From Gudongella sp049310905 (GTDB taxonomy: Bacteria; Bacillota; Clostridia; Tissierellales; Tissierellaceae), in contig NZ_JBMEMN010000001.1 of NCBI RefSeq assembly GCF_049310905.1, forward strand, positions 124,001 to 188,000: a DNA stretch of 64,000 nucleotides. The letters are read 5' to 3'. Below the pieces are notes generated by a model. It was not told the DNA's origin and made no database searches. It worked only from the letters and a program-made list of their open reading frames with translations. Shown in pieces: positions 1 through 6,722 of the stretch (position 1 is its first letter; every line of letters starts with the position of its first letter). The position numbers and the translations under genes were made by a program.

Positions 1-92
1 AATCATTTATGAATTGCAATAGAACCCCGCCTTTTAGTTTAGTCTCTACTATTCATTATACCCCATATATATGTACATTTGAATATAAATTA

Positions 93-1325
93 TCAATTGT
101 ACAGGTTATAAATGGTATTGGAAAGGGATTTTTTTAATCTATCCATAGTTTCAACATCAATTTCAATGTCCAGTTTACCTTCAAGTGCCCTTTCTACAGG
201 TAGAATTCTGTAGTCATATGAATTTCCGTTCCATCTCCTGTCAATCCAGGTAGGTATTGTTTTTATACTCTTAACTCCAGTTTGCTGTTCCATTACATTC
301 TTTTCAATGATAATTTCAAAAATAACTCCATCTTCAGTGGAAGAAACTCCCATGGTATCGTACCTCTGGTTTGAGAGAAAATTCCCCATAGAATAGATAA
401 CATGGGTTCTGCCCGATCCAATGCTGATTTCTTCGATTTCTTGTACTACATGGGGATGCGTACCAAGTATTAGATCAACACCCTTTTCAGAAAGAAATCC
501 AGCTAGCTCCTTTTGTTCCTTGGATGGATTCTTGTAGTACTGATTACCCCAGTGCATGTATGCGATTATAAAATCAACATTTTCAGTCTTGAGTTTCTGT
601 ATATCAGCAGCTATTTTATCCTGATCAATCAGATTTATCATTCGATCTCTCTCATCATCTGTCAGTAATGAATCCAAGCCGTTTAGACCGTAGGTGTAAG
701 ACATCAGTCCTATCCTAATTCCGTTTTCTTCCCTAATGACATAAGGCCTTCTTTTATCCAAACTTGTACCGACGTATTCCAGTCCTCTTGCAGTTATATT
801 CATTATGGTTTTTTCTATTCCGACTTTGCCTTTATCAAGACCATGATTATTTGATGTTACCAGAATGTCAAATCCGGTTTCTACTATTGCATCCAGAACA
901 GCCACGGGACTATTGAATCTTGGATATCCACTAAATCCCATTTCATCACCAGCTATTACAGTCTCTAGATTTGCAATTGCCAAATCAGCGTTCAGAACAT
1001 AATCCTTAATGTAAATAAAAGGAGGCGTAAAGTCATAGGTTCCATTTATTGTTCTCGCGGAGTTTACCTGGGGCATATGAAACATCAAATCTCCTACTGC
1101 CAATATTTTCAATGTGTTGTTCTGGTTTGAATACAGTTGCTCAGCTTGTAATTCTTTTGATTTACAAGGGTCATCAATTTCTAAGCTATCCTCCATGGAA
1201 ACGTTTTCACTATGGTCGCTTTCGCTACCAACTTTACCCATACCCTCTCCAATTTGCATGCTCATGCCAGATACTGCAATAATAATTGAGATTAGCAACA
1301 CTGTAACAACAATCCACTTTTTCAT
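93..1325 (-). CDS. CapA-family exported metallophosphatase-like protein
   Basis: 410-residue protein of the CapA (poly-gamma-glutamate capsule synthesis) family, which has a calcineurin-like metallophosphatase fold. A hydrophobic segment at about residues 4-20 looks like a Sec signal or membrane anchor, with no lipobox Cys. Family landmarks follow in order: AVGDLMFH near 76, NLET near 119, SNNHGLD near 158, HWGNQY near 258, GTHPHVV near 288 and YSMGNF near 311. I chose the ATG at 1325 because AAGGGA lies just ahead of it; an ATG six codons upstream overlaps that site. It is the last gene after rubrerythrin and a DUF5317 gene. No capsule genes are nearby, so a role in polyglutamate synthesis is not supported. 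The substrate is unknown. Confidence 0.85.
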   Translation of the reverse strand: MKKWIVVTVLLISIIIAVSGMSMQIGEGMGKVGSESDHSENVSMEDSLEIDDPCKSKELQAEQLYSNQNNTLKILAVGDLMFHMPQVNSARTINGTYDFTPPFIYIKDYVLNADLAIANLETVIAGDEMGFSGYPRFNSPVAVLDAIVETGFDILVTSNNHGLDKGKVGIEKTIMNITARGLEYVGTSLDKRRPYVIREENGIRIGLMSYTYGLNGLDSLLTDDERDRMINLIDQDKIAADIQKLKTENVDFIIAYMHWGNQYYKNPSKEQKELAGFLSEKGVDLILGTHPHVVQEIEEISIGSGRTHVIYSMGNFLSNQRYDTMGVSSTEDGVIFEIIIEKNVMEQQTGVKSIKTIPTWIDRRWNGNSYDYRILPVERALEGKLDIEIDVETMDRLKKSLSNTIYNLYN

Positions 1326-1371
1326 AATAAGTCCCTTTCCCATTTGTCTTCGTCTTTATTTTACATCTAAA

Positions 1372-1920
1372 TCAATTTCTCTGCAACGGCTCAGTAGAAG
1401 TCATATAGTTCTGAATTATCAGAAATATCCCTAAAGCTATAAAGATATCTCCTATGCTTATGGCTTTGTATATTAGAGGAATAATATCTGAAAGAAATAC
1501 AAACTCAGTATCTGAGTCAATTATTGTGTGGGTTACAATTCGGTTATCTGCAATAAGTGAGAGTTCTTCCAAAAGTCCCGCCTTCTCTAGAGCCCATCGA
1601 CTTACAGGCATTCTGCCTCCGTTAAATGTCATAGGAATAATATTTGATAGGATACCAATTGATACAAGTTTAAAAGGCTTGGTCTTTCTGTTAAAGTACA
1701 ATGTCAATAGAAGAAGAGAATTGGAAGTTAATTGAATAATTGTAAAGTTTTCCATAAGAATCACATTTCCCTGAGTTATGAGATAGATCGATATGTATGA
1801 TAAAAAGAAAGCAGCAGGAATAAATCCCCATTTTAAAAGAGATATATCTGCCAGATTTGTTAGTTTTCCACCTCTTAACTTCCCCACTATTATACTTATC
1901 ACCAAAGTTTCAATAATCAT
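1372..1920 (-). CDS. DUF5317 family membrane protein
   Basis: 182-residue hydrophobic protein with several predicted membrane helices (about residues 2-12, 33-50, 60-80, 90-105 and 155-172). It has the NGGRMPVS segment near residue 100 that I associate with DUF5317 proteins of Clostridia. No catalytic motif is visible and the function is unknown. The ATG at 1920 is preceded by GGGAG at about 8 nt; an upstream ATG at 1950 has no ribosome binding site. It lies 46 bp upstream of the CapA-like gene and is probably co-transcribed with it. The hairpin at 1952-1971 sits between it and rubrerythrin, so its transcription may be partly separate. Confidence 0.75.
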   Translation of the reverse strand: MIIETLVISIIVGKLRGGKLTNLADISLLKWGFIPAAFFLSYISIYLITQGNVILMENFTIIQLTSNSLLLLTLYFNRKTKPFKLVSIGILSNIIPMTFNGGRMPVSRWALEKAGLLEELSLIADNRIVTHTIIDSDTEFVFLSDIIPLIYKAISIGDIFIALGIFLIIQNYMTSTEPLQRN

Positions 1921-1951
1921 AACTATATCTCCCTGCCTTTTATACAACAAT

Positions 1952-1971
1952 AGGACGCCCGTAGGCGTCCT
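1952..1971 (-). terminator. hairpin after rubrerythrin, weak terminator
   Basis: Perfect 8-bp GC-rich stem AGGACGCC/GGCGTCCT with a 4-nt loop, two bases past the rubrerythrin stop. The following tail (ATTGTTGT on the minus strand) is only partly T-rich, so termination may be incomplete, or the hairpin may stabilise the rubrerythrin mRNA end. Confidence 0.55.
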
Positions 1972-1973
1972 TA

Positions 1974-2519
1974 TTAATATGCTACAAATACTGATCTTTT
2001 AGCGTTGCAAATTGGACAAATATCCTCTTCGCCAGTAAGAGTAATATACCCGCATACTGGACACATTTCTATTACTTTTGCCTCAAGATCCTTTCCTCCA
2101 TCAACAAATCTTTTTGCTAATGTATAACAATCAGCATGAACCTGCTCAGCTGCAACCGCATATCTCATTGCATTGATTGCCTCTTTTTCTCCCTGCATCT
2201 CTGCTACCTGTATGTAAGCTGGGTACATTTGAGTTACTTCATGCATTTCACCCTCAATTCCACCTGCAAGGTTCTGTGATGTTGATCCAAGTCCAAATTC
2301 TCCTCCTGATACTACTGAAAAAGCTCCTTCAACATCTCTAAGTGCCTTGAAGTGTAGTGTAGCATGCACTTGCTCGGCATCTGATGTTGCCATAAACAAT
2401 CTGGCTACCACTGGAAATCCATCCTTTGTAGCTTTATCAGCCCATATTCTGTATCTCATATGCGCCTGGCTCTCTCCACCAAAAGCTGACCTTAAGTTGT
2501 CTTGTGTCATAGCGTTCAT
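1974..2519 (-). CDS. rbr: rubrerythrin
   Basis: 181-residue rubrerythrin, a cytoplasmic non-haem di-iron peroxidase that reduces hydrogen peroxide in anaerobes. The N-terminal ferritin-like four-helix domain (about residues 1-140) shows ESQAHMRY and AEQVHA metal-ligand helices. The C-terminal rubredoxin-like domain has two CxxC pairs (CPVC and CPIC, about residues 155-172). The ATG at 2519 has a strong AAAGGAGGAA site; an ATG 20 codons upstream lacks one. It is probably transcribed from the promoter at 2590-2618. The setting next to a persulfide reductase locus and ferritin points to an oxidative-stress and iron neighbourhood. Confidence 0.95.
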   Translation of the reverse strand: MNAMTQDNLRSAFGGESQAHMRYRIWADKATKDGFPVVARLFMATSDAEQVHATLHFKALRDVEGAFSVVSGGEFGLGSTSQNLAGGIEGEMHEVTQMYPAYIQVAEMQGEKEAINAMRYAVAAEQVHADCYTLAKRFVDGGKDLEAKVIEMCPVCGYITLTGEEDICPICNAKRSVFVAY

Positions 2520-2589
2520 TGAAATTCCTCCTTTTTTTGTCTTTGTTGAACATGATTCCACTGCTAAAATTGAAATCATTACAATTTAC

Positions 2590-2618
2590 ATTATACAGGA
2601 TATACCTGTTTAAGTCTA
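2590..2618 (-). promoter_or_regulatory. rubrerythrin promoter with palindrome in the spacer
   Basis: Minus-strand -35 TAGACT (2613-2618), 17-nt spacer and perfect -10 TATAAT (2590-2595). The spacer carries the palindrome ACAGG-N5-CCTGT (2595-2609), which overlaps the -10 and looks like a repressor operator. The poor -35 and good -10 are directly visible; regulator identity is unknown. Confidence 0.6.
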
Positions 2619-2697
2619 TAGTATTACATCTATTTACCAGACTCAAAATCTATTATACCCAATAAGTTATGCTCTTCACACTTTTTTAAGAATTTTT

Positions 2698-2724
2698 TTG
2701 ATTCCTGAATAGTATTGGAATCAA
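2698..2724. repeat. perfect 8-bp inverted repeat upstream of rbr
   Basis: TTGATTCC at 2698-2705 and GGAATCAA at 2717-2724 are perfect complements separated by 11 nt and flanked by A/T runs. They lie between the terminator of the reductase locus and the rubrerythrin promoter. The repeat could be an upstream operator or a weak second terminator. Confidence 0.5.
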
Positions 2725-2737
2725 AATGATTTTACAT

Positions 2738-2766
2738 AAAAAAAAGACAGTCCTCAAGGGACTGCC
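2738..2766 (-). terminator. terminator of the arsR-cdr-tusA/dsrE2 transcript
   Basis: Minus-strand stem GGCAGTCC/GGACTGTC (one G-T pair, 5-nt loop) followed by eight T. It lies 16 bp after the stop of the DsrE2 reading frame. Confidence 0.92.
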
Positions 2767-2781
2767 TCCACTAATAAATTA

Positions 2782-3540
2782 CTAGATGAACAAATTTACA
2801 TTTGAGTCGTCAGCAGCATCCAGATAAGTTGCGACCCCACCGATTTCAACTCCTTCAATCAGTTCTTCCTGGGTTATTCCCATTACATCCATTGACATTT
2901 GGCAGGCTACCATTCTGATACCAGAATTCATTCCTGTCTTTATAAGCTCTTCAAGAGATGAAATATTCTTGTCAGCCATTACTTTTCTGATCATCTTAGG
3001 ACCCATACCTGCCATGTTCATCTTAGATAGTCCAAGCTTTTTACTTCCTCTTGGCATCATCTTTGAGAACATTGTTGCCATGAAATCCTTTTTAACACTT
3101 ACAGGTTCAGGTTTTCTAAGGACATTCAGCCCCCAGAAAGTGAAGAACATTGTAACGTTGTTCCCCATGGCAGCTGCCCCGTTGGCAATTATGAATGATG
3201 CTATTGCCTTGTCAAGCTCTCCTGAAAAAACCACCATGGTCTTCTCTTTGGATTTGACTTCTGCTGGAGCCGACTCTTTATTTGCGACAGCATGACTTGA
3301 TAAACCTTTTTGAATTTCAACAACCCATTTTGTATCAAGCTTCTCATCACATATAAATGTGTTGCTGGTATTTCTACACCAAGCCCTAATATCACTTATG
3401 AAACCTGGGTCTGTTGCAGAAACCTCAAGCACCTGACCATCATTTAATGTTTTCATTTTCTCTGCAACCTGAATTATCGGCCCCGGACAGGATAGTCCAC
3501 AAGCATTAAGCTTAATTGAATCTCCTACCGGGGTTACTGC
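2782..3540 (-). CDS. TusA-DsrE2 reading frame (probable -1 frameshift extension of the upstream reductase)
   Basis: This frame encodes a TusA-like sulfur-carrier domain followed by a DsrE2-type domain. Its first ATG (3456) lies inside the TusA domain and would remove the essential CGLSCPGP segment, which is encoded just upstream in the same open frame (about 3453-3505). Between the preceding in-frame stop and that motif I find no ATG, GTG or TTG. The frame joins the upstream reductase in -1 at GGGAAAG (3540-3546). The coordinates given are those translated after a slip: 28 codons and then the 224-residue track. The DsrE2 part has the conserved Cys in ACQMSMDVMG. TusA and DsrE proteins carry persulfide sulfur. 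A less favoured alternative is initiation at ATT 3514-3516 behind TAGGAG. A base missing from the assembly cannot be ruled out. Confidence 0.7.
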   Translation of the reverse strand, partial: AVTPVGDSIKLNACGLSCPGPIIQVAEKMKTLNDGQVLEVSATDPGFISDIRAWCRNTSNTFICDEKLDTKWVVEIQKGLSSHAVANKESAPAEVKSKEKTMVVFSGELDKAIASFIIANGAAAMGNNVTMFFTFWGLNVLRKPEPVSVKKDFMATMFSKMMPRGSKKLGLSKMNMAGMGPKMIRKVMADKNISSLEELIKTGMNSGIRMVACQMSMDVMGITQEELIEGVEIGGVATYLDAADDSNVNLFI

Positions 3541-3546
3541 TTTCCC
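3481..3546 (-). other. candidate programmed -1 ribosomal frameshift site
   Basis: In the reductase frame the mRNA reads GTG GGA AAG CAG TAA. The heptamer GGGAAAG (3540-3546) fits X XXY YYZ in register. Six bases later starts the arm CCCCGG (3528-3533), which pairs with CCGGGG (3481-3486). The stem can extend inward through GGA/TCC across a small internal loop, and the loop contains the palindrome ATTAAGCTTAAT. Phage lambda G/GT uses the same heptamer. After slippage the frame continues into TusA and DsrE2. Confidence 0.65.
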
Positions 3547-5273
3547 ACATTTGTTTCCACCATTCCTGATTCATTGAATGTCTTTGGCTCCTGGTCTAAC
3601 CCAGTCTCGCTTTGCATATACATGTTTTTATAAGTGTTGAAGCCACCTGCAAGATTCATTGCCTTGAATCCGTTATCCTTCAAAACCCTTTCGGCCAGAT
3701 ACCCTCTAAGTCCAATTGCACAGAATGCCACATACGTCTTTTCCTTGTCCAACTCGTCAAGTCTGCTCCTCAGTTCATTCAGTGGAATATGAGTTGAGCC
3801 TTCTATTGTTCCTAGCTCCATTTCAACATCTTCCCTGATGTCCAGAATCTTATACTCATCCTTGTCAAGATCATCAAGTTCTCTCCATAGAACCTGCTCA
3901 GTCATTCCATTCATAATGTTATCTGCAACAAATCCAATCATATTAACTGGATCCTTAGCTGATCCATAAGGTGGTGCATATGCCAGTTCAAGGTCGATCA
4001 GATTCTCCACTTTTCCGCCGAATCTGATTGCAGTTGCAAGAACATCAATTCTCTTGTCAACTCCAGCATAACCTACAATTTGGGATCCTAGAACTTTGCC
4101 TTCCATATCAAACAACATCTTCATGGTCATTGGAAGTGCTCCAGGATAGTATCCTGCATGTGAATTCTGATGGATGAAAGCTATATCATAGTCCTTCTTG
4201 TATTCTTTGCCCATTCTTATAAGAGTTTTTTCATTTACTCCTGTACTTGCAACATCAAGATCAAATATCTTCGCAATGCTTGTACCCTGAGTTCCATTGT
4301 ACTCCTGCTTGGAATCTCCAAGAATATTGTTGGCAGCAATTCTACCCTGCTTGTTTGCAGGTCCAGCCAATGGAATCATTGTTTGAACCTTGTTAATATA
4401 ATCCTCAACCTCTATTACATCACCAATTGCATAGATGGAATCATCTGAGGTCTTCATGTATTTGTCTACGATTATTCCGCCTCTTTGGTTCTGCTCAAGT
4501 CCAGATGCCTTTGCAAGCTCACCGTTGGGTCTGATTCCTATTGATAGGATAATGATGTCTCCTTCAATCTTTTCTCCGGATTGAAGTGTAATGGTTGTAA
4601 CTCCATCCTTGTATTCAAAGGTGCTTACCCCATCCTTAAGGTGAAGATGAACTCCCTTTGACTTCATGTGCTCATGTACAATCTGAGCCATTTCAAAATC
4701 TATTGGAGCCATAACCTGGTCCTGCATTTCAACGACAGATACGTCCATTCCCTGATCATGTAGGTTTTCAGCCATCTCAAGACCTATAAATCCTCCACCT
4801 ACAACAATTGCTCTTTTTGGCTTCTCTTTGTCTACGTAGTTCTTAATCATATCTGTATCAGGAATATTCCATAAACTAAAGATATTTGGTGAATCTATTC
4901 CTGGTATAGGTGGCTTTATTGGACTGGATCCTGTCGATAGAATAAGATAGTCATAGCTCTCTGTGTATTCTTCGCCAGTTTTGCTGTTCTTTACCTTAAC
5001 AGCCTTGGCTTCCCTGTCAATATCAGTTACTTCAGAGAAGTTCCTGATATCTACATTATATTTTTTCATAAGTGCTTCAGGTGTATTTACTATCAAAGCA
5101 TCTCTTTCCTCAATGGTCCCACCTATATAGTAAGGTAGTCCACAATTTGCAAAGGAAATGTACTCTCCTCTTTCAAACATTATGATTTCTGCTTTTTCAT
5201 CCAATCTTCTAAGTCGTGTCAATGCAGTAGCTCCTCCGGCTACTCCACCAACAATCAATACTTTTTTACCCAA
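3534..5273 (-). CDS. CoA-disulfide / persulfide reductase with C-terminal rhodanese domain
   Basis: 579-residue FAD- and NAD(P)H-dependent disulfide reductase. Seen: N-terminal dinucleotide fold GGVAGG (residues 9-14), single active-site Cys44 in SFANCGLPY, a second nucleotide fold VVGGGFIGLEMAE near 160, a dimerisation domain to about 450, and a rhodanese domain near 460-555 with Cys in AFCAIGLRG. This is the CoADR-RHD/Npsr architecture, which reduces CoA disulfides, CoA persulfides or polysulfide. The start is TTG at 5273, 7 nt after AGGAGG and 2 bp after the arsR stop. The zero frame ends in TAA directly after a slippery heptamer, so this may be the shorter of two products, the longer carrying TusA and DsrE2 (830 residues). 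Confidence 0.9.
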   Translation of the reverse strand: MGKKVLIVGGVAGGATALTRLRRLDEKAEIIMFERGEYISFANCGLPYYIGGTIEERDALIVNTPEALMKKYNVDIRNFSEVTDIDREAKAVKVKNSKTGEEYTESYDYLILSTGSSPIKPPIPGIDSPNIFSLWNIPDTDMIKNYVDKEKPKRAIVVGGGFIGLEMAENLHDQGMDVSVVEMQDQVMAPIDFEMAQIVHEHMKSKGVHLHLKDGVSTFEYKDGVTTITLQSGEKIEGDIIILSIGIRPNGELAKASGLEQNQRGGIIVDKYMKTSDDSIYAIGDVIEVEDYINKVQTMIPLAGPANKQGRIAANNILGDSKQEYNGTQGTSIAKIFDLDVASTGVNEKTLIRMGKEYKKDYDIAFIHQNSHAGYYPGALPMTMKMLFDMEGKVLGSQIVGYAGVDKRIDVLATAIRFGGKVENLIDLELAYAPPYGSAKDPVNMIGFVADNIMNGMTEQVLWRELDDLDKDEYKILDIREDVEMELGTIEGSTHIPLNELRSRLDELDKEKTYVAFCAIGLRGYLAERVLKDNGFKAMNLAGGFNTYKNMYMQSETGLDQEPKTFNESGMVETNVGKQ

Positions 5274-5275
5274 TT

Positions 5276-5566
5276 CTATTCCTCCTCTGATTTAAATAAC
5301 AAGTTGATAATTCTTCTAACTTCATCGTCTGCCAGGGAATAATAAACTTCTGTTCCCCTTCTCTCATCCTTTACAACCCCAGAAAGTCTTAACTTTGCCA
5401 AATGTTGTGACAATGTGGATTGTGGTACATCAAGACATCCCTGAATGTATGAAACATTGTTTTCTCCTTCTTCAGACAATCCCCTGAGTATGCATAGTCT
5501 TATTGGATGGGATATCAATTTAAGGATAGCCGCTTTTTCTTCCAACACTGCTCTATCAAATTTCAT
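5276..5566 (-). CDS. ArsR/SmtB-family transcriptional regulator, candidate persulfide sensor
   Basis: 96-residue winged-helix repressor of the ArsR family. The recognition helix reads PQSTLSQHLAKLRLSG (about 48-63) and the wing is DERRGTEVYYSL. It has only two cysteines, Cys25 and Cys44. That suits a thiol-based switch of the BigR/SqrR sort better than a classic CxC metal site, though the spacing differs from those proteins. A strong GGAGGGG site precedes the ATG. It is the first gene of the transcript with the reductase 2 bp downstream, so autoregulation and control of sulfane-sulfur detoxification are the likely roles (inference). Confidence 0.88.
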   Translation of the reverse strand: MKFDRAVLEEKAAILKLISHPIRLCILRGLSEEGENNVSYIQGCLDVPQSTLSQHLAKLRLSGVVKDERRGTEVYYSLADDEVRRIINLLFKSEEE

Positions 5567-5594
5567 TTGACCCCTCCTGCTTCTGTATATTTAT

Positions 5595-5623
5595 ATATTA
5601 GAATACTTGGATATACTTGTCAA
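5595..5623 (-). promoter_or_regulatory. promoter of the arsR-reductase operon
   Basis: Minus-strand -35 TTGACA (5618-5623), 17-nt spacer, -10 TAATAT (5595-5600). The spacer and -35 contain the direct repeat AAGTAT-N4-AAGTAT, a plausible part of an ArsR operator. Confidence 0.8.
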
Positions 5624-5642
5624 GAAAATATCTATCCAATTC

Positions 5643-5669
5643 AAAAAAAAGACACGGTCCAACCGTGCC
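5643..5669 (-). terminator. ferritin terminator
   Basis: Stem GGCACGGT/ACCGTGTC with a TGG loop, followed by eight T on the minus strand, 14 bp past the ferritin stop. Confidence 0.93.
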
Positions 5670-5682
5670 TTCCATTTTTTAC

Positions 5683-6165
5683 TTATCTTGCACCTAACTC
5701 TCTGTCCACCATCATCAGACCATGGAATTGGTTTTGTACTCTCTCAAGCTTGAACAGTATATCCTTCATAGTATTCTCTTCTTCAACCTGCTCTGCAACA
5801 AACCACTGCAGGAATTGTACCGTTGGGTAATTCTTCTCCTCTTCAGCCAACTTCAAAAGATCATATATTCTTCCTGTTACCTTCTTTTCATGCTCAAGTG
5901 CTGTTTCAAAAACCTCAAGGAATGAACCATAATCGTTCTTTGGTTCAGGAATTGCCTGCATTGTAACTCTTCCATCCATATCGTTTATGAAGCCATAGAA
6001 CTTCATTGCATGCTCATATTCTTCCTTAGCCTGCTCTACCATAAAATGTGACATGCCTCTCATGTTTTCTGAATCAAAGTAGGATGCCATCGCCAGGTAA
6101 TAATACCCTGACAGCATTTCAAAGTTGTACTGGTCATTCAATGCATTAATTAATTTTTCACTCAT
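5683..6165 (-). CDS. ftnA: ferritin
   Basis: 160-residue non-haem bacterial ferritin that oxidises Fe(II) and stores iron in a 24-mer cage. The four-helix bundle carries ferroxidase ligands: Glu near 16 (NFEM), Glu and His in EQAKEEYEHA (about 44-53), Glu in ALEHEKK (about 93) and QVEEE near 127. Length is normal for the family. The ATG follows GGAGGG at 6 nt. It is a single-gene unit with its own promoter (6222-6250) and terminator. Confidence 0.94.
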   Translation of the reverse strand: MSEKLINALNDQYNFEMLSGYYYLAMASYFDSENMRGMSHFMVEQAKEEYEHAMKFYGFINDMDGRVTMQAIPEPKNDYGSFLEVFETALEHEKKVTGRIYDLLKLAEEEKNYPTVQFLQWFVAEQVEEENTMKDILFKLERVQNQFHGLMMVDRELGAR

Positions 6166-6221
6166 AATAATCCCTCCATAGTTTATTTAATCTCGCTTCT
6201 CATAAATACCCATATTTTCTT

Positions 6222-6250
6222 AATATAATCACAGACTAAATTATTTGTAA
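6222..6250 (-). promoter_or_regulatory. ferritin promoter
   Basis: Minus-strand -35 TTACAA (6245-6250), 17-nt spacer, -10 TATATT (6222-6227), about 57 bp ahead of the ferritin ATG. No clear Fur or PerR palindrome is visible. Confidence 0.6.
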
Positions 6251-6286
6251 TCATTCCACTTTTTAAGCAAAAAAGCTCTTTGTCAG

Positions 6287-6571
6287 TTACAGCCTAGGAA
6301 TGTAAATGGCATATACACCAAAAATTGGTATGTTGTTCTCCGCTAAAATCTTTACAAGTATCGGTATTGACTGGGTCAGAATATTCACTTCAAATCCGTT
6401 GTACTTGTAAACAACATCTTTCTCATCAATCAGTCTGTTGCTACCTATTAGTTCCATGAGCCTTCCTTCCACCCTTGGAATATGTATTCCTCCAATTTGG
6501 AAAAACACCTTTTGCTTTTCACTGCTGTAATCCTTGTGATTGATTTTATTGACCAACAGAATATCCTTCAT
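6287..6571 (-). CDS. uncharacterised 94-residue protein
   Basis: I do not recognise this protein. It is 94 residues, mixed charge, without signal peptide or cysteines. The C-terminal half (about 55-94) has an alternating hydrophobic pattern (FEVNILTQSIPILVKIL, then PIFGVYAIYIP) that resembles the beta-alpha-beta of a small ACT-like ligand-binding domain, but this is only a shape impression. A good AAGGAG site lies 8 nt before the ATG, and the codon use is like its neighbours, so it is probably real. It is divergent from the Crp/Fnr regulator and shares a 150-bp promoter region with it, so it may be its target or effector partner. Confidence 0.7.
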   Translation of the reverse strand: MKDILLVNKINHKDYSSEKQKVFFQIGGIHIPRVEGRLMELIGSNRLIDEKDVVYKYNGFEVNILTQSIPILVKILAENNIPIFGVYAIYIPRL

Positions 6572-6609
6572 TAGCGATGCTCCTTTTTTATTCTATTTCG
6601 TTATATACA

Positions 6610-6641
6610 CCTTGTAGGTTTATACCCCTAACTTTACAAGG
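6610..6641. promoter_or_regulatory. inverted repeat in the divergent promoter region
   Basis: CCTTGTA (6610-6616) and TACAAGG (6635-6641) form a perfect 7-bp inverted repeat with an 18-nt centre. It lies between the orphan gene and the Crp/Fnr gene. It is a candidate operator for the adjacent regulator, though the centre is longer than in standard Crp/Fnr sites. Confidence 0.45.
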
Positions 6642-6660
6642 ATAACGCAATTATTGATTT

Positions 6661-6690
6661 TTGAGTTACTTTTTTTATTTCGGGTATATA
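6661..6690 (+). promoter_or_regulatory. candidate promoter of the Crp/Fnr-type gene
   Basis: TTGAGT (6661-6666), 18-nt spacer, TATATA (6685-6690), about 32 bp ahead of the TTG start. Confidence 0.5.
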
Positions 6691-6722
6691 AAATTTGTCT
6701 ACTAAATTGGGGTGATGTAAAT

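Noticed and set aside
1..92. Feature at the left edge
   Set aside because: No ORF, hairpin with T-run or promoter could be supported in the first 92 bases.
3454..3456. ATG 3456 as the start of the DsrE2 protein
   Set aside because: It cuts the TusA domain after its CPGP motif and has no good ribosome binding site, so it does not explain the conserved upstream frame.
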